64,000 nucleotides of DNA from Serinus canaria (Eukaryota > Chordata > Aves > Passeriformes > Fringillidae): NCBI RefSeq assembly GCF_022539315.1, contig NC_066314.1, positions 41,973,180 through 42,037,179 on the forward strand. The letters run 5' to 3'. Shown in pieces: positions 1-12,290 of the stretch (positions are counted from its first letter, which is position 1; each line of letters begins with the position of its first letter). A program made the translations under genes and the position numbers. The notes beneath the pieces are model-generated. The model was not told where the DNA came from, did not search any database, and worked only from the letters and a program-made list of their open reading frames with translations.

Positions 1-2676
1 AACTGTTTAGACATTCAGAATGAAATATTAGCCTTGGCATTGCCTCAGAGAAACCTAAAAAAGTGTAAGTTTGTGGAAAAGATACAAGGCTGGTCCAGTG
101 GAGCTCCCATGGGCATCAAAAGATATTCTGCCACTGCCATCAGTTGGAGCAGAGTCTGGAGGGCTCTGAACAATTCAAAATCTAAAAAGAAACATCTGAA
201 AAAAAAAAAAATTGAAAAAATTAGACAAAAGCTTCTTTGACAAAAGTAGTAAAATCTGTTCCTCCCTAAATGAAACCTTAAAATGAAAGGAGATTCAGTT
301 AGGAGAATGTTAGGAGATTCAGTTAGAGCAGCAGGATGGAAGAAGTCAGGCTTCTCGTGAATCCCATTAGGCCAGAGCACAGCTAGCCATGGCAGGTTTA
401 CACCCACCATAAACAAACTGACTTATCCTGGGAAGGAAAGCTTAAAAGGCTTTAGCAGGGCAAACCTCACTGGCTGATTTGGGTCTCTCTCTCCTTTCTA
501 GTCACCAGTCTTAACAAAATATGCAGGAACATGATATATCCAAGACCTCTACGTTTGTCTTATCTTGTTGTAACTGGCTAACTCATTAGGCAATTATTAG
601 GTGGTACTGACAGATGAATTCAAAGACCTTATTTACTAAAAACCCAGCTGAAATTAGGATTGTAACAGTGTTTTTAGGTGACAGTCTCTGCATGATTTTA
701 ATTAAAGGGTAATTTTGGTGTACAGCTATACAAATAAGCAATCTGGTTATTTTAATGCGATTTAAAAGGAAAGAAGACTATTTCATTTCACTGAAGCGGG
801 AAAAAAATCTGCACAGAACAGTTAATAATCATGGTCTAAATATCTGCTACTGCAAAATGCAGGTTCTGTGTTCAGTCAGTTGTGTTATGATAACTCTGTT
901 ATGTAAAGTCAGGTCATGTGAATGTAATGCCATTTAATGGGATAGGTTATAAAATCAGCTCTCATCTGAACAAAAATCCATTACAATTTCCCATTCTCGC
1001 CTTGACAAGGGATAAAATCTTTGGAGTGGCCTACATATCTTGTCTCTGAACATGTGGCATTTCATTTTAAAAGAATGAATTTACTTTTCCTTAGCCCAGA
1101 ATGTAATTCTAAAAAGCACTCACCTATACTCTTATACTGCAGTGTGTATATGTTTCAAATACAAGAAAGTCAACTGCAAGGGATAGAGCTAGAGATCATT
1201 GGGATGGCAGCAGTATGGGGCTCAGAAGTACTAATCTCTCAGTTATTTACTTTGTGTTGTGACTTTTAATATCTCATCGAGCTCATCGAGCCTCACATTT
1301 TCTCTGTCACCTGCCCCTGCATCAGGTGATACAATTGTAACTCGGGGTAGTTCCTGTTCCATTCAATGCAACAGCATTGTAATCAGTAAAATAAAGGAGT
1401 GAAAAATCCCAAATGGTTGTGTCTTACCCTTCTGGAGAGCAGCTAAATATGGAAAATAATATCTTCACAAACCATATAATTTAACAAAAGTACTTCCCTT
1501 TCAATCCTGCTATCCCTATGTGCAAGAAGTGGCACGTTCCCCTCATACATGCCTCTATGCTTCCAAAGTTAGATCCTTGTCCTGCAAGAAAAAGGAGTAA
1601 ATTTTACATAACTGACATCATACCCTTCATAGAGTGACCTAGAAGAACCACTTCAGTGCTTTCTTCACAGGATGAAGAGAAAAGAATAATCATTGCACAG
1701 AAAAAGAATCATTGGAATTGAATTAGAGGCCTTGGAATTTTTTGAGTCAATCTATTCAGAAACATTGTTTCCCAGACATGAGATGTAGAATGTTTCTCCA
1801 GGCCTTTTGAAAAACAGATTATTCAAAAAAACATAAGTAATCATAATGAAAGCAATGGTCTTAGATCAACCATGAGCTTGAACTTTCTCAGTGGTTATTC
1901 ACAACAGAAATCTGAATATTTTTTTCACTGATATATAATGAAAGGAGTTATGTAATCCTCTAAAAATGTACTGGTTTTTATAAAATATTTAATATGATCC
2001 CATGCTATGTAAATAAACTGTAGAAATAGTAATATATTAATTACTACAAGAGATCCTCTTCTACCTAATTAACATATCTCTTGAACTTCCTCTTAACATA
2101 TACTGTGAATGCTATCATGTTGTAATGTGTTATTTTTATAATCTGTCCTTTTTCTAGAAGTAAAAATGGGATGAGTACCATTTTGGATATGGAGATTTGT
2201 TAGACAAACTCTCTGTAAGGCTTCCCACATAATAATATTCCTTTGACTTTCAGACTGTGGCCTCACTTTTAAAATACATATGCTGCACATGGAAATATTT
2301 CATATCTCTTTGGAAGTGAAATCAAAGTATATTTTAACATTTAAAAATGTCAGGATATTCTCTCCTGGTTTTTCTATTTCCTAAATAAATGCAAAGGGAA
2401 AGATTCACAGCTGCAGTTGTCATAGGGCCAGGAGAGTGACTTTTTCCTTTTTTCCTTTCCTAAATTTAATGGAAAGAACTATACGATTAAATAGTTTATG
2501 AGAATAGGAAATGAAATTTGTGATATCAACCTTTAGATACCATCCAGTTTCTCTAAGGAGCCTAGAAAGAACTGAAATCACAGTTCAAGTGTTTCATTTA
2601 CAATAGATGCATTACCCAGGACTTCTGGTGTTGCCTGTGGGGTTTGGGAAATCACACTCTACTTATACTCCACTCC
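1..2676. other. AT-rich non-coding stretch, no gene seen
   Basis: I see no recognisable gene, RNA or transposon here. Open frames are short (up to about 120 codons on the reverse strand near 45-416), show no recognisable domain and lie in low-complexity AT-rich DNA. A short imperfect tandem duplication lies at 288-335 and is listed separately. Confidence 0.6.
288..335. repeat. Two-copy 24-base tandem duplication
   Basis: The 15-mer AGGAGATTCAGTTAG occurs exactly at 288-302 and 312-326, giving a period of 24 bases. The remainder of the second copy has diverged. This looks like a small local slippage or duplication event with no further meaning visible. Confidence 0.7.
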
Positions 2677-2738
2677 CACTTCACTTCACTTCACTTCACT
2701 TCACTTCACTTCACTTCACTTCACTTCACTTCACTTCA
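2677..2738. repeat. (CACTT)n pentanucleotide microsatellite
   Basis: About 12.4 uninterrupted copies of CACTT. The array is perfect through its core, which suggests recent expansion and likely length variation between individuals. An open frame of 61 codons passes through it only because a pure pentamer array without stops stays open in every frame; it is not a gene. Confidence 0.95.
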
Positions 2739-2846
2739 GTTTGGAAAAATTCATCTAAAGAAAAAGTGTAATTCACCTGTTACAAGTCGCTCATGTCTGC
2801 TTTGCATGACTTGTGCAAATGCCCAGTGATATCCCCATTAATTTAA

Positions 2847-2917
2847 AATGACAAAATATTCTCCTTATTGTTGTTTTCACAGCTAGAAAACAACAATAAG
2901 GAGAATATTTTGTCATT
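2847..2917. repeat. Perfect 32-base inverted repeat with 7-base loop
   Basis: The left arm (2847-2878) and right arm (2886-2917) are exact reverse complements over 32 bases, separated by the loop ACAGCTA (2879-2885). Pairing stops abruptly at both ends. No transposon ends or target duplications are visible. As single-stranded DNA or RNA it would form a long uninterrupted hairpin. A replication template-switch origin is one explanation. A small-RNA hairpin is another, though most animal microRNA precursors are imperfectly paired. Confidence 0.9.
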
Positions 2918-5900
2918 AATATTGCTTTAATCTGAGAATTGCTTTCTAGAGTAATTTGGAGCCCTATTCAACAAAATTTTTAGGGCCTTAGGCTAGTGTT
3001 GGTTTCACTTCGTTTAAGATACCAGCTGTACTAGTGAGCTCCAAGGTGTTTAGATCTGCTCTGAGTCAGAGCAAAAAAAAAAAAAACATTTTTTGCCAGA
3101 AGTATCAATAGTGGCTAAATATTTGTTCCTGAAAGTAGACCTTCAGTTTTCACTAAGTCAAGTTGGCTGTTATTATTTTTGTCTATGCTGTAAGCAGATG
3201 AATTTACAAACATGGAAACAAGTCATTCACTTCCTCTCTTTTCACATTTTGTTTATTATTTTGAACAGTTTATAAAAATTTCTAGGAGCAGTATAACCCT
3301 TCTTGGTCTCAGCCATCAGTCAAATTATAAATTTAATGAAGAGTAATTGTGTGCTGATATTCTTCCTAATAGAAAGTACATTATGAACTTTCAATATGTA
3401 GAGAGGTGTTAATATTCACATTTGATTATCTGCTTGTTTAGCACTCTTTGCTTATGGGCTGCTTCTCATATTTATTTTCTTAATTCTTTGCTTTTCAGCG
3501 AATATTTTATTTGGTCTCCTGGTTTTGCTTTTTCTCTCTGAAATAAGAAATTGGTCACATTTCAGAGTCTGTATTTATATTGTTTAGTCAGTCTTCCACC
3601 CTGTAGCCTATTGTTTTTGTTGTTTTCAAAACAGTGTCCCAAATAAGGTATTTGAGGGCTGTAATTTTTGACTTACTTTAGTGGGATTACACACTTTTAT
3701 GAGTTTATCTTAGATGGCCAAAATATTTTTATTCACTTATAAATATGGTTGTGTGTTTACACTTAATTCAGTACAAACAGAAACCGTTACTCAAGCATTA
3801 CTCAAGAATAGTGAGTAAACAAAAATCACAAAAAATTTCTCTGATAAACAGCATGAAAGGAATGAAAATGAATGATTGGTGTCTATGTTTGCAAATATGG
3901 TTTGAAAGATTCAACAATAGTAGTTATAGTTACCATAAGGGAACTCCATGGCAAAAAACCACAGGCATTAACAATGTTGTTAGCCAGTTTGAATACATTT
4001 CTAGCAAAATAGGGTATGTTTTAAATATTGGAGTTTTAAAAAGTTTTATTAAAGCAAGTTTCTCTGAGGCCTAACCTTGAGGGTCGTCATGCTATACTAT
4101 TACGCTGTATAAAACCATGTAAGTTTTACTTAAATTCAGAAAAAGTAGGATGTCACATAATACACAAGAGGATACTTTGCTTAAACATTTTTCTAAATAA
4201 TCTTTTACTTTGCTCATTTTGGTGCACACTACTCCCTTATAGAAATACAGCTATTGATGTCAACCATGCTATCACAGGCTTGTCATTATACCCAAGTTGT
4301 TGTCCCTAGTGTAGCTTCTGTAGCTAAAATCTACATTTAAATAACTGACCTAGAAAGATAAAATAGATTTTATTTTTGGAAACCACAAAATTTTGGATGT
4401 GTTTACAAAATGGAAACACCTGTCAGATTGTGCTGATAAATAGAGACAATGCACACACAGACTACAAGTACTGTATAGGAAGTGCTCCTTGACCACATTG
4501 CAACAGTGGAAATTTGGAGAGCTAGTGTGCCTCATTTGGAAAAGCCACTTAAATCACTAATACACAGGGCTCTAACGAGCAATAAAAGTGTTTCAGAAAC
4601 AGGACACAAAAAATTGTATGACTATCCTCTACTAGTGTGCTTCTCACAAATATTCCTCTCTATATGGAGAGAAGCAGAGATAGGTCCTTATAGTGACAAA
4701 CTTCTTTAATATCTGTCTATATATAAGTTTATCCAGTTATTTATAAAACTATATAAGGTTTCTAAACTATATTTGTGTCTCTTTCTCTCAGCAACCATGA
4801 CTTCTGCTATTTTGAGGTGATAGTTGATACCCAAATAAATCCCATTTGCTATATTCAGCCCATCTTTATTTTTGGTTTCTTATAACTAATGGCTGTGGGT
4901 CTCATCAGTTTGACCTTGAAAAGGCCTGCTATTTGCCTCATAGGACAATACAGATATGATGTACTTGTGAAAGGATAACAGAAGTTAGCAATCAGGGACC
5001 AGAGATGAATTCAAATTCAAGATTTTGTATTATAAATGAGGTGAAGTTGTGGACAATATGTTATTTCTCATTGGACAAAAAACCAGGACAGTCATATTCT
5101 AACTCTTCCACCATCTCTCTGCAACCTGTGGCTCTGAGGGTGTGCTACAGATTCTCCTTGTTCAGTGCAAAATTTGGACAGAAAGTGAAATTAATCTCAT
5201 CTAACTTGAGACAATTCCAGTGAACATGCCAGCAGCCAAGCTGGTCACGCCAGGCCCCCTTTAGAGGCACGTAGACACAGTTGGGTGAGACTCACAGGCT
5301 TTGTATGAGATGGATGTTTGCTAATTATCCAACTTGCAGTGATCTGCATGGGTTTGGAGGAAGTCTAGTCTTAAAATCTGATGTTCAGGCAGATATCATC
5401 CTCACTGTCAGCTGAAGCTAATGGAAGCTGCAGACATTCAGCAGTACTGAAAACCAGAGTCCATTTCTGACATACATAATTTGCAATGATTCTTCTGTGG
5501 CCCGGCTGGAAAACTGATCTGTTACCAGAAATATGTTACAGAGGAAGTGACAAAAATGCAGATTTAGATCTTAACTCAGCCATAAAACTATTTTAATAGC
5601 TGATAAACTCTGTAACCATTTCATAACCTCAAGTGTGTTTATGACTTCTGAGAGGTGATCAGAGTTCATATGGCGGTGGGATCCATAGAAAAGCCTACAA
5701 ATAAAGTTGATAATGAACTAGTTCTTCAATTTCAAATTTCAGCATTGAAATATGTTCAAAATTATAGGACTGCATTCAAGTTTACTTTAAATACTGTCCA
5801 TCTGTGATTGCTGAAGTCGAATCAGGAAAGCATTCTATCTGAAAAACAAATGCAGTAAAAATGCAGAGCACTGGGAGGTTTTAGAGATCTACCTATTTTT

Positions 5901-7109
5901 AAATTTCATCTTCCTCTAGTAGATCTCATTTGTAGGATATAAAATGATGTACCAGACATATCTTTTAAAAAATGAAACATTTCCTTTTGTCAAAGCAGTA
6001 GATGTCAAAGTAGAAAGCACTGTGCATGTGCATAGAGGATAGAAAAAAGGGATGGAAACATTTTTGACTTCATGTTCCAGAGAGTCCTGTTTAATATCTG
6101 ATAAAGGTTTTATAAGAGGCTTAAGAAAGGGTTATGAGAGATCATAGACTGATTTGAAGGAAAGGAAGAAGTGGAGCCAAGGCAGTGCCTCATCTGTGGC
6201 ATGACATGATGGAACATGGCAAAAACTGAAGCAAAGCAAAACGTCCTCTCTCATGGTGCTGGAAAATAATAGCTTTCCTCAGCTATGAGATTGTGTCTTG
6301 AGTTAACTAGGGCTTCCCAATGTCAGCAAAAATAAGAGACCACACTAACCTTTTGAAAATTTGTTTACAATTGTGATCTCAGGTTAAATTCCACTTCCAG
6401 GGAAAGAAAAATACTGAGAATATTGGGACACAGCTTGGGCTTTGAGGTGCTATGATGACTAGAGAGTAAGAAACCTAAAATACCTCAGATCTGGGTGGGC
6501 TGTCTGCATGGTGATACTTATCCTCAGCATAAACCATGCAAGCAAGAAATAAAAACTTGTTCCTTTTTGCTCTGCAAAGCTATATATATTCAGATTATTC
6601 TTTTACTTTTATAGATGTATGATCTGAACAGGATATCCTGGACAAATTTCAACAGACTACAGTGTGATGTTAGATTCTGTGTGAATGCATGGATTCTTGA
6701 ACATTAAAAAAGCCAGTTCTTTCCATCATGACAAAAAGTAGCTAGTAGCTATTTCACAAGACAGAAATACTTCTGAAGACAGTTGCAGCATCCATTATAT
6801 TGGACTGGGAAAAGCCCACACATGAATTGAAATGGCTGCTTCAATGGAGTGGATGCTAGTGAGCTATAAGATCTTTTCCTTTGAGATTTTTTTCCAAGCA
6901 AACAGTGTAGCAAAGGAGGAAACCAAAATAAAAGTGAAAATCAGGATTCTATGTTCAGCTGCTGCAGCTTACATATATTTCACCATGAATTACAAGTTTT
7001 TACATCATTAATTACCATGTGAGCATGGTAAAATATTTGAAGAAGTAGGGCAGAGAATTTCCAACCATGGAAATATTAAAAACTCAGTAAATCTTTTACC
7101 AGCCTGGTG
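2918..7109. other. AT-rich non-coding stretch, no gene seen
   Basis: No recognisable coding, RNA or repeat family was found. A pure A run lies at about 3074-3086. The longest open frame (3745-4074 forward, 109 codons) begins at a non-ATG codon, resembles no protein I know, and is within chance expectation for AT-rich DNA. Confidence 0.55.
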
Positions 7110-7185
7110 TAACTGGCCCACTTCAAGCAGGGTTTGGACTAGATGCCCACTAGACATCCCTTCCAGCCTCATTTATTCTATGATT
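7110..7185 (+). mobile_element. CR1 LINE 3' tail fragment
   Basis: This piece shows the terminal untranslated end of a CR1 retrotransposon: a 'ggtttggactagatg' block, then 'tcccttccagcctc', then the CR1 terminal octamer region 'attctatgatt'. Only the last 75 or so bases are present, consistent with the strong 5' truncation usual for CR1 copies, which lack poly(A) and end in short octamer repeats. It lies about 240 bases upstream of a longer CR1 in the same orientation. The two are probably independent insertions, since each has its own 3' end. Confidence 0.8.
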
Positions 7186-7424
7186 AGAAAGGTTGGGCAT
7201 TGATTGTACACCTAAGGCAAAAAACATCAACTTCAGGGTAAAAATCAGAGTAAAAAGCATGACAGATTTCTGCAGGCAGAATATGTCATAGAATGAAGAA
7301 GTTTATTTTTGAAATTATTTCGCCCAACAGCTCTAAGAAACAGAGGTAAAAATACTTACCTTCAGGTCAAAGGTAAATTTCCACTTTAAGTTTGAGACAA
7401 ATTGAATGGGTAGGAAATTTGCTC

Positions 7425-8390
7425 CCAGGCTGCACACATTAGAAGGTGATCAAAGGTTTTTACCAGCCTGTCACAAAGAGGATTCCCCAGGGGCTCTACA
7501 CTGTTCAACATCTTCCAAAATGATCTGGACAATGAGACAGAAAGCACCCTTACCTAGTTTGCTGCTGACACTAAACTGCATGGTAAGGTAGACCAGAAGG
7601 AAAAACCATCTTACAGAGTGTCCTGGGCAGGTTGGAAGAGTGGGCAGGCAAGAACTGTGCCAAATTTAATAAAGGCAAGTGTGAAGTCCTGAAGCTGGAG
7701 CGAAAATTTGAAAGAGTCCAGTATGGGCCAGGATTTGCTTGGTGCACAACCAGCCTTGCTGAAGGGGACCTGGTGTGGGATGAACAGGAGTCAGCAGTGC
7801 ACTGCTCTAGCAGCAAGGGTAAATCAGATCCTGGGCTGCATCTGCAGGGACATTGCTAGAGGGAGCAGAGATCGAATTGTCCCAGTCTGCTCAGAACTTC
7901 TCAGGCCACACCTGGAATGCAGAGCACAGCTGTGGTGCCTACAACTTGAGAAAGATGTGGACAGACTAGATAGAGTCCAAAGGAGGGTCACAGAGTTTGG
8001 TCAAAAGGCTCAAGAGCATACATGGTGAAGAAAGACTGAAGGATTTGCTTTGCTGAGAAAAGAAAAGGCTTAGGGGGGACTTCATCACCGTCCTATAACA
8101 GTTAAAGGGCAACTGCAAAGAGGAGACACAGAGAAGACAGGGAGCAGCCATTACAAGTTGCACTGGGACAAGTTCCATATCCATATCAGAAAGAATTTTT
8201 TTTCCAGTGAGAACAACTGATCACTGGAACAAACTCCCCTTGGATGTGGTAGAGCCCTCATTGTTGAAGGTTTTCAATACACAGTTGGACAGGGTGCTAC
8301 AAAACTGTGTTGTGGCTCTATTTCCCATGCAAGATTGGACCACATGACCTTTCAAGGTCCATCCAACCTGGGATATTCTGTGATTCTGTG
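7425..8390 (+). mobile_element. 5'-truncated, degenerate CR1 LINE (RT to 3' end)
   Basis: This is a CR1 non-LTR retrotransposon copy. It starts inside the reverse-transcriptase part of ORF2, in the region just before 'caggggctctacactgttcaa', and runs to the 3' terminus, where the octamer pair 'attctgtgattctgtg' ends at 8390. The coding part is broken by frameshifts and stops, so conceptual pieces lie in several frames (7406-7591, 7632-7859, 7708-8028 and beyond). At 7558-7572 the catalytic motif region, FADDT in the family, reads Phe-Ala-Ala-Asp-Thr here, so the first catalytic aspartate is lost. The late ORF2 stretch corresponding to 'gaacaaactccccttgga' (8228-8245) and the 3' untranslated region remain clear. 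The copy is dead. Start is approximate, because similarity fades before about 7430. Confidence 0.9.
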
Positions 8391-11300
8391 AAAGAGGAAG
8401 AGATATAGTATATTTAACTCCACTTGGAATGCACCTGTGTGCTAAGGCATTACTTCATCAGGGAGCATGTGGTCAACAGTTGATTTCAGCAGACTTGTAA
8501 GGGTTTGGCATCTGTGACTTGTGGTTATTGCCTATACTGTCTGTTCTCCGCCAGCTCCCAAACTCACTGAACTGTTCTCACACAGCAACAAGCACACACT
8601 CACCCTTGAAATAATTTTCATTTCAGTTGCTTCCCTGGCACTAAAACTGCAAATAAAAAGACTGTCTTTCCAACACTTCTCTCACTGCCAATCCTCCTAC
8701 ATAGGTTACAGGAGGAAAGTTTCCCTGGGTCAAGTGTGAAGAGGAAGAGATTTAATAAAAAAGCATGGAGCTGTACTGGAAGAACTGACAATCTGGAAGG
8801 AAAGGAGAGGAGAGTTAGCAAATATTGATTCATGTTCCTCTCTGTCTCTTGGGACTGAACACAGTAATCTCCAATCTCTGTTTCTTTATTGCCTGGAAAC
8901 TGTACTGCCCATATGTGCCCAGCTCATGGCAGAAGCAGAGCTAAACAGGAGATAATTTATCTTTGCTGTTCCACTCCCAGCTCATGCTGCCATGACAGTT
9001 TAAAAATATTTAAAGGTCTATGGTATTCCTTGCTCTGACATGTGTGCCATTACAATTGGAATAGTTTATGACATTTCAGCTGTTCCCTAGTAGGAAAATC
9101 TTACTGGAATTGAATGCTATACATCACTCAAGGGCAGACCACCTTCCTATATGTGACTAATAGAGCTGCATTTTGCTATGAACTTTTTTCAGCTTTCTTT
9201 ATTTTTCTGTAGGAGAGAGATATTCTTCAATGTCTAAGAATCTCAAAAAATTATTTGAAATTAGTTTTAAGGAATCTCAATGTGATATATTGCAGTTTGT
9301 TAACCAGGGAAAGATGCTCTTTGTTCTGCAGTGACAACTTGCTGATAACTTTCTCATGTTGCTTACAGTTAAAAAAAGTAAATAGAAACAACAAAAAGCT
9401 TTTGAGTTTATTTATTTATTATTCTAGCAGAGGACTGTATCATCCTGAAAGGACCCTGCCACTTTCTGAGTGAATTACTTCTGACATCTCGCTTGAAATC
9501 TGAAACGTGGAACCAAGTCTCATTTCAGGCAAGTTTTACTAATTGTTTCCCTGGACTAAATATAAATTGCATGAAAAAAGAGAAGGTTGGGGAGCAAAAA
9601 ACAAACCCTTCTACTTATATGAAGGCTTAGCCTTCTGCTGTTCTTGTTTTCATAGATTGCACCCAGGAGTCTGGATGGTTTTGTGGGTGAGCACTTTCTG
9701 TTTCAGACATTTAAACTCCCGTTTGAATGAAGTTTGGTGTAGTGAGCTAAAGCAGGTCAGAGCTTACTGCATTTGCATATGGCAGTGACATGGCAGCGTA
9801 GCAGAGTCCCACCTTCCTGTGCCTCCATGTAAGAGCTGAGGAACATGTCCCAAGACATAGAGCTACTCAATGTCCCCAAAGGGTCTTTGTTACAGAAATC
9901 ACTGAACCTCCTGTTTAAATCATGCTAAGCCTCCTCAGTTACCTTGAGACATTTCAGAGTGAAACTTTCAATTAATCTTTTATATCTTATTAAACATTTT
10001 TTTCATAGAAGAAGATTGGATATTTGAGGTTTAGTTCAACTACTGTAAGCCAGGGACAATCAAAACCATATATTGTGATGCTTTTCAAGTTTTCTTCCTA
10101 ATTTATGAAGACTGTGTGGGAGAAGACAACAATCTGTACTCAGGAGAAATGCAGTGAATCAGCCTGTCCCTTATGGTGAAATGTTCTTTTAACCAGCTGT
10201 TGTACCTGGTAGAAATAAAAAAAAAAAAACCACAAAAAACAACAACAACAAACAAATAAACTCCAGATTCCATTCCGCTTTAATAAATCACATTAAAGAA
10301 AAAATTAAGCTGTTGTTCTTAAGAATACTGCATTACTGTCTACAGTCTTAATGCGATATTTGGTATTGTTTGGAAACACAGTATAATGCTACTTCCCTTT
10401 CTATTTGGCTGTGGAAGCAAGGGTTGTTAATCACACTAGATTATTATGGAAATTAGGGAAAAGCACAGAGGGGGAATGGTGCAGAGACCTATTGTCTAAG
10501 GGAAGAATCTGGGAGGGTCTCTTCCCTGAGTGTCCCCATATGCAAACAATGATGGTTGAGATGCCTTTTTAAGAAATTGAGAGTATTTCTGCATAGCCAG
10601 CTGGCCAGCTAGGGTCAGAGGGAGCCAAGCACAGCCCTCACTGTCTTCTATCACTGCTGAGTAGAATGCCTGTCAGCAATAACCACGACTTGCCTTGCTC
10701 ATTGACTGTGCAGGGACAGAAGAGGTGCCAGAACAGGTACTTGTGCACACAGAGACACCTGGAGAAACAGTTATCAGCTTAATTTGATCTGAGTTGTTTA
10801 TCACTCTTGGTCCTTACTCTGGGAAGTAAAGGACAGTATGGAAAGGAGCTGGTAAACTCAGTGACAGCATAGAGTGGTGTCTGTTCCTCTACACCTTTTC
10901 TGGAACAGAAACCAGCTGAGGATTTGCAGAGATATCCTCAATGTAGATGAGGAAGGTCAGTTCTGATTGTTGGCCTATGTTAACTATCTTACTGGTGTCA
11001 TTGTGTTAAGAGCATAACAACATGGTTTTATAGGTCTGGGAACTTGATGTAAAACCTGAGGAACATTGGAATCATGTTACTCAGCAGACTACTTGAAAGG
11101 TCATGTACTCTGACATCTCTTCTACTTATTGTCCCATGGTGAAAAACCCCAGAAATATTAAAACCATCACCACTGATGGCTCTGATGGGCACAGTCCTCT
11201 GTGATTTATACTCTTTGAAGGCACAGTAGGATAATGTTCCTTTGTGCATTCCCATTTCACTTTCTGGTCTGATCAGATACAACAATGGCCCAGAAAATCT

Positions 11301-11669
11301 GACAACCTCAATAACAACTGCTCCTGTTCACTGTGGACGTCTGCTACAAGTCTCAAGGGACTTCTAAGGCTTTTGGCAGTCAGTGATTGTTGTTATGACT
11401 ACACATAATTGCATTTTAATTTATATGAGGAGAAAACATTTCAAGCTTTTTTTCCGTGACAAATCTAGCCTTGATCATCCTGCCTTACATGGTCATTGCA
11501 GTCACAAGGGGATTCATCAGTCACAAAAATAACAGGTCCTACCATCCACACGCCAGAGACCACCAAGAACTGCATGTTTATACTCAGAACTATTTCTTGA
11601 CTCCCTGGCAACTGTTGCATGAGGTATAAACTACTGATTGAACTAAATAGAAAACGGCCATTCAACATT
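8391..11669. other. AT-rich non-coding stretch, no gene seen
   Basis: No gene, RNA or transposon family recognised. It includes an A-rich simple repeat at 10213-10260. Open frames are at most about 85 codons and none shows a recognisable domain or a convincing start. Confidence 0.55.
10213..10260. repeat. A-rich / (CAA)n simple repeat
   Basis: An A-rich run grading into CAA triplets and then AAAC and AAAT units. It is low complexity. It could be the remnant of a retroposed poly(A) tail, but no recognisable element lies upstream. Confidence 0.8.
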
Positions 11670-12290
11670 TCATAGAATCATACAATCGTTTAAACTGGAA
11701 ACTTTATGATCAGGATGCCATTGGCCTTTTTGGCCACTTAGGCACCTTTCTGGCTCATGTTCAGCTGGCTGTTGACCAGGACTAGCAGGTCCTTTTCTAC
11801 TGACCAGCTTCCCAGCCACCCAAGCTTGTTGTCCTGCATGCAGTTTTTGTGACACAAAGGCAGGACCCAGCACTTTGTCTCTTTGAACCTTGTATGATTG
11901 CCCTTGACCCATTGATCCAGCCTGTCCAGAATCCCCTGCAGGATCTTCCTCCCCTCCAGCAGATGAACATTCCTGCCCAGCTTAGTGTCATCTGCAAACT
12001 TACCAAGGGTGCCCTCAATCCTCTTATCCAGACCATTGATAAAAATATTAAACAGGGTTGACCTCAAAACTGAGTCTTGGGAACACAATCTGTGACTAGC
12101 CACAAACTGGATGTAGCTCCATTCACCATCATCTTCTGTGTCCAGCCACCCAGACAGGTTTTAATTCATGGCCAAGCCGTGAAGCTTTTCCAGAAGAATG
12201 TTGAGGGAAGCAGTGTCAAAGGTTTTACTAACATCTGCATAGAATAGTCATCCACTAAGGAGGTCACCTTGCTGTAGAATGAGTCTGAGA
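11670..12290 (-). mobile_element. Internally deleted CR1 LINE, reverse strand
   Basis: This is a CR1 copy on the reverse strand. Its 3' tail is at 11670-11712, where 'tcatagaatcatacaatc' is the complement of the terminal octamers. From about 11713 the sequence jumps into the reverse-transcriptase domain of ORF2, so the end of ORF2 and most of the 3' untranslated region are missing. The frame at 11738-12103 keeps family hallmarks in order: a Gly/Ser-less 'QDSVLRSTLFNIFINGLD' block in place of the usual Q-G-S-V-L start, a preserved catalytic FADDTKLG (about residues 37-44), an L-D-R-L-D-x-W block, and the MSQ motif near its end. Similarity continues to about 12290 ('cactaaggaggtcacctt'), then fades. 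The copy is truncated, shifted and inactive. Breakpoints are accurate to a few bases at the left end and about 20 at the right. Confidence 0.9.

Noticed and set aside
1273..1290. CTCATCGAG occurring twice in tandem
   Set aside because: Too short to mean anything. No larger duplication surrounds it.
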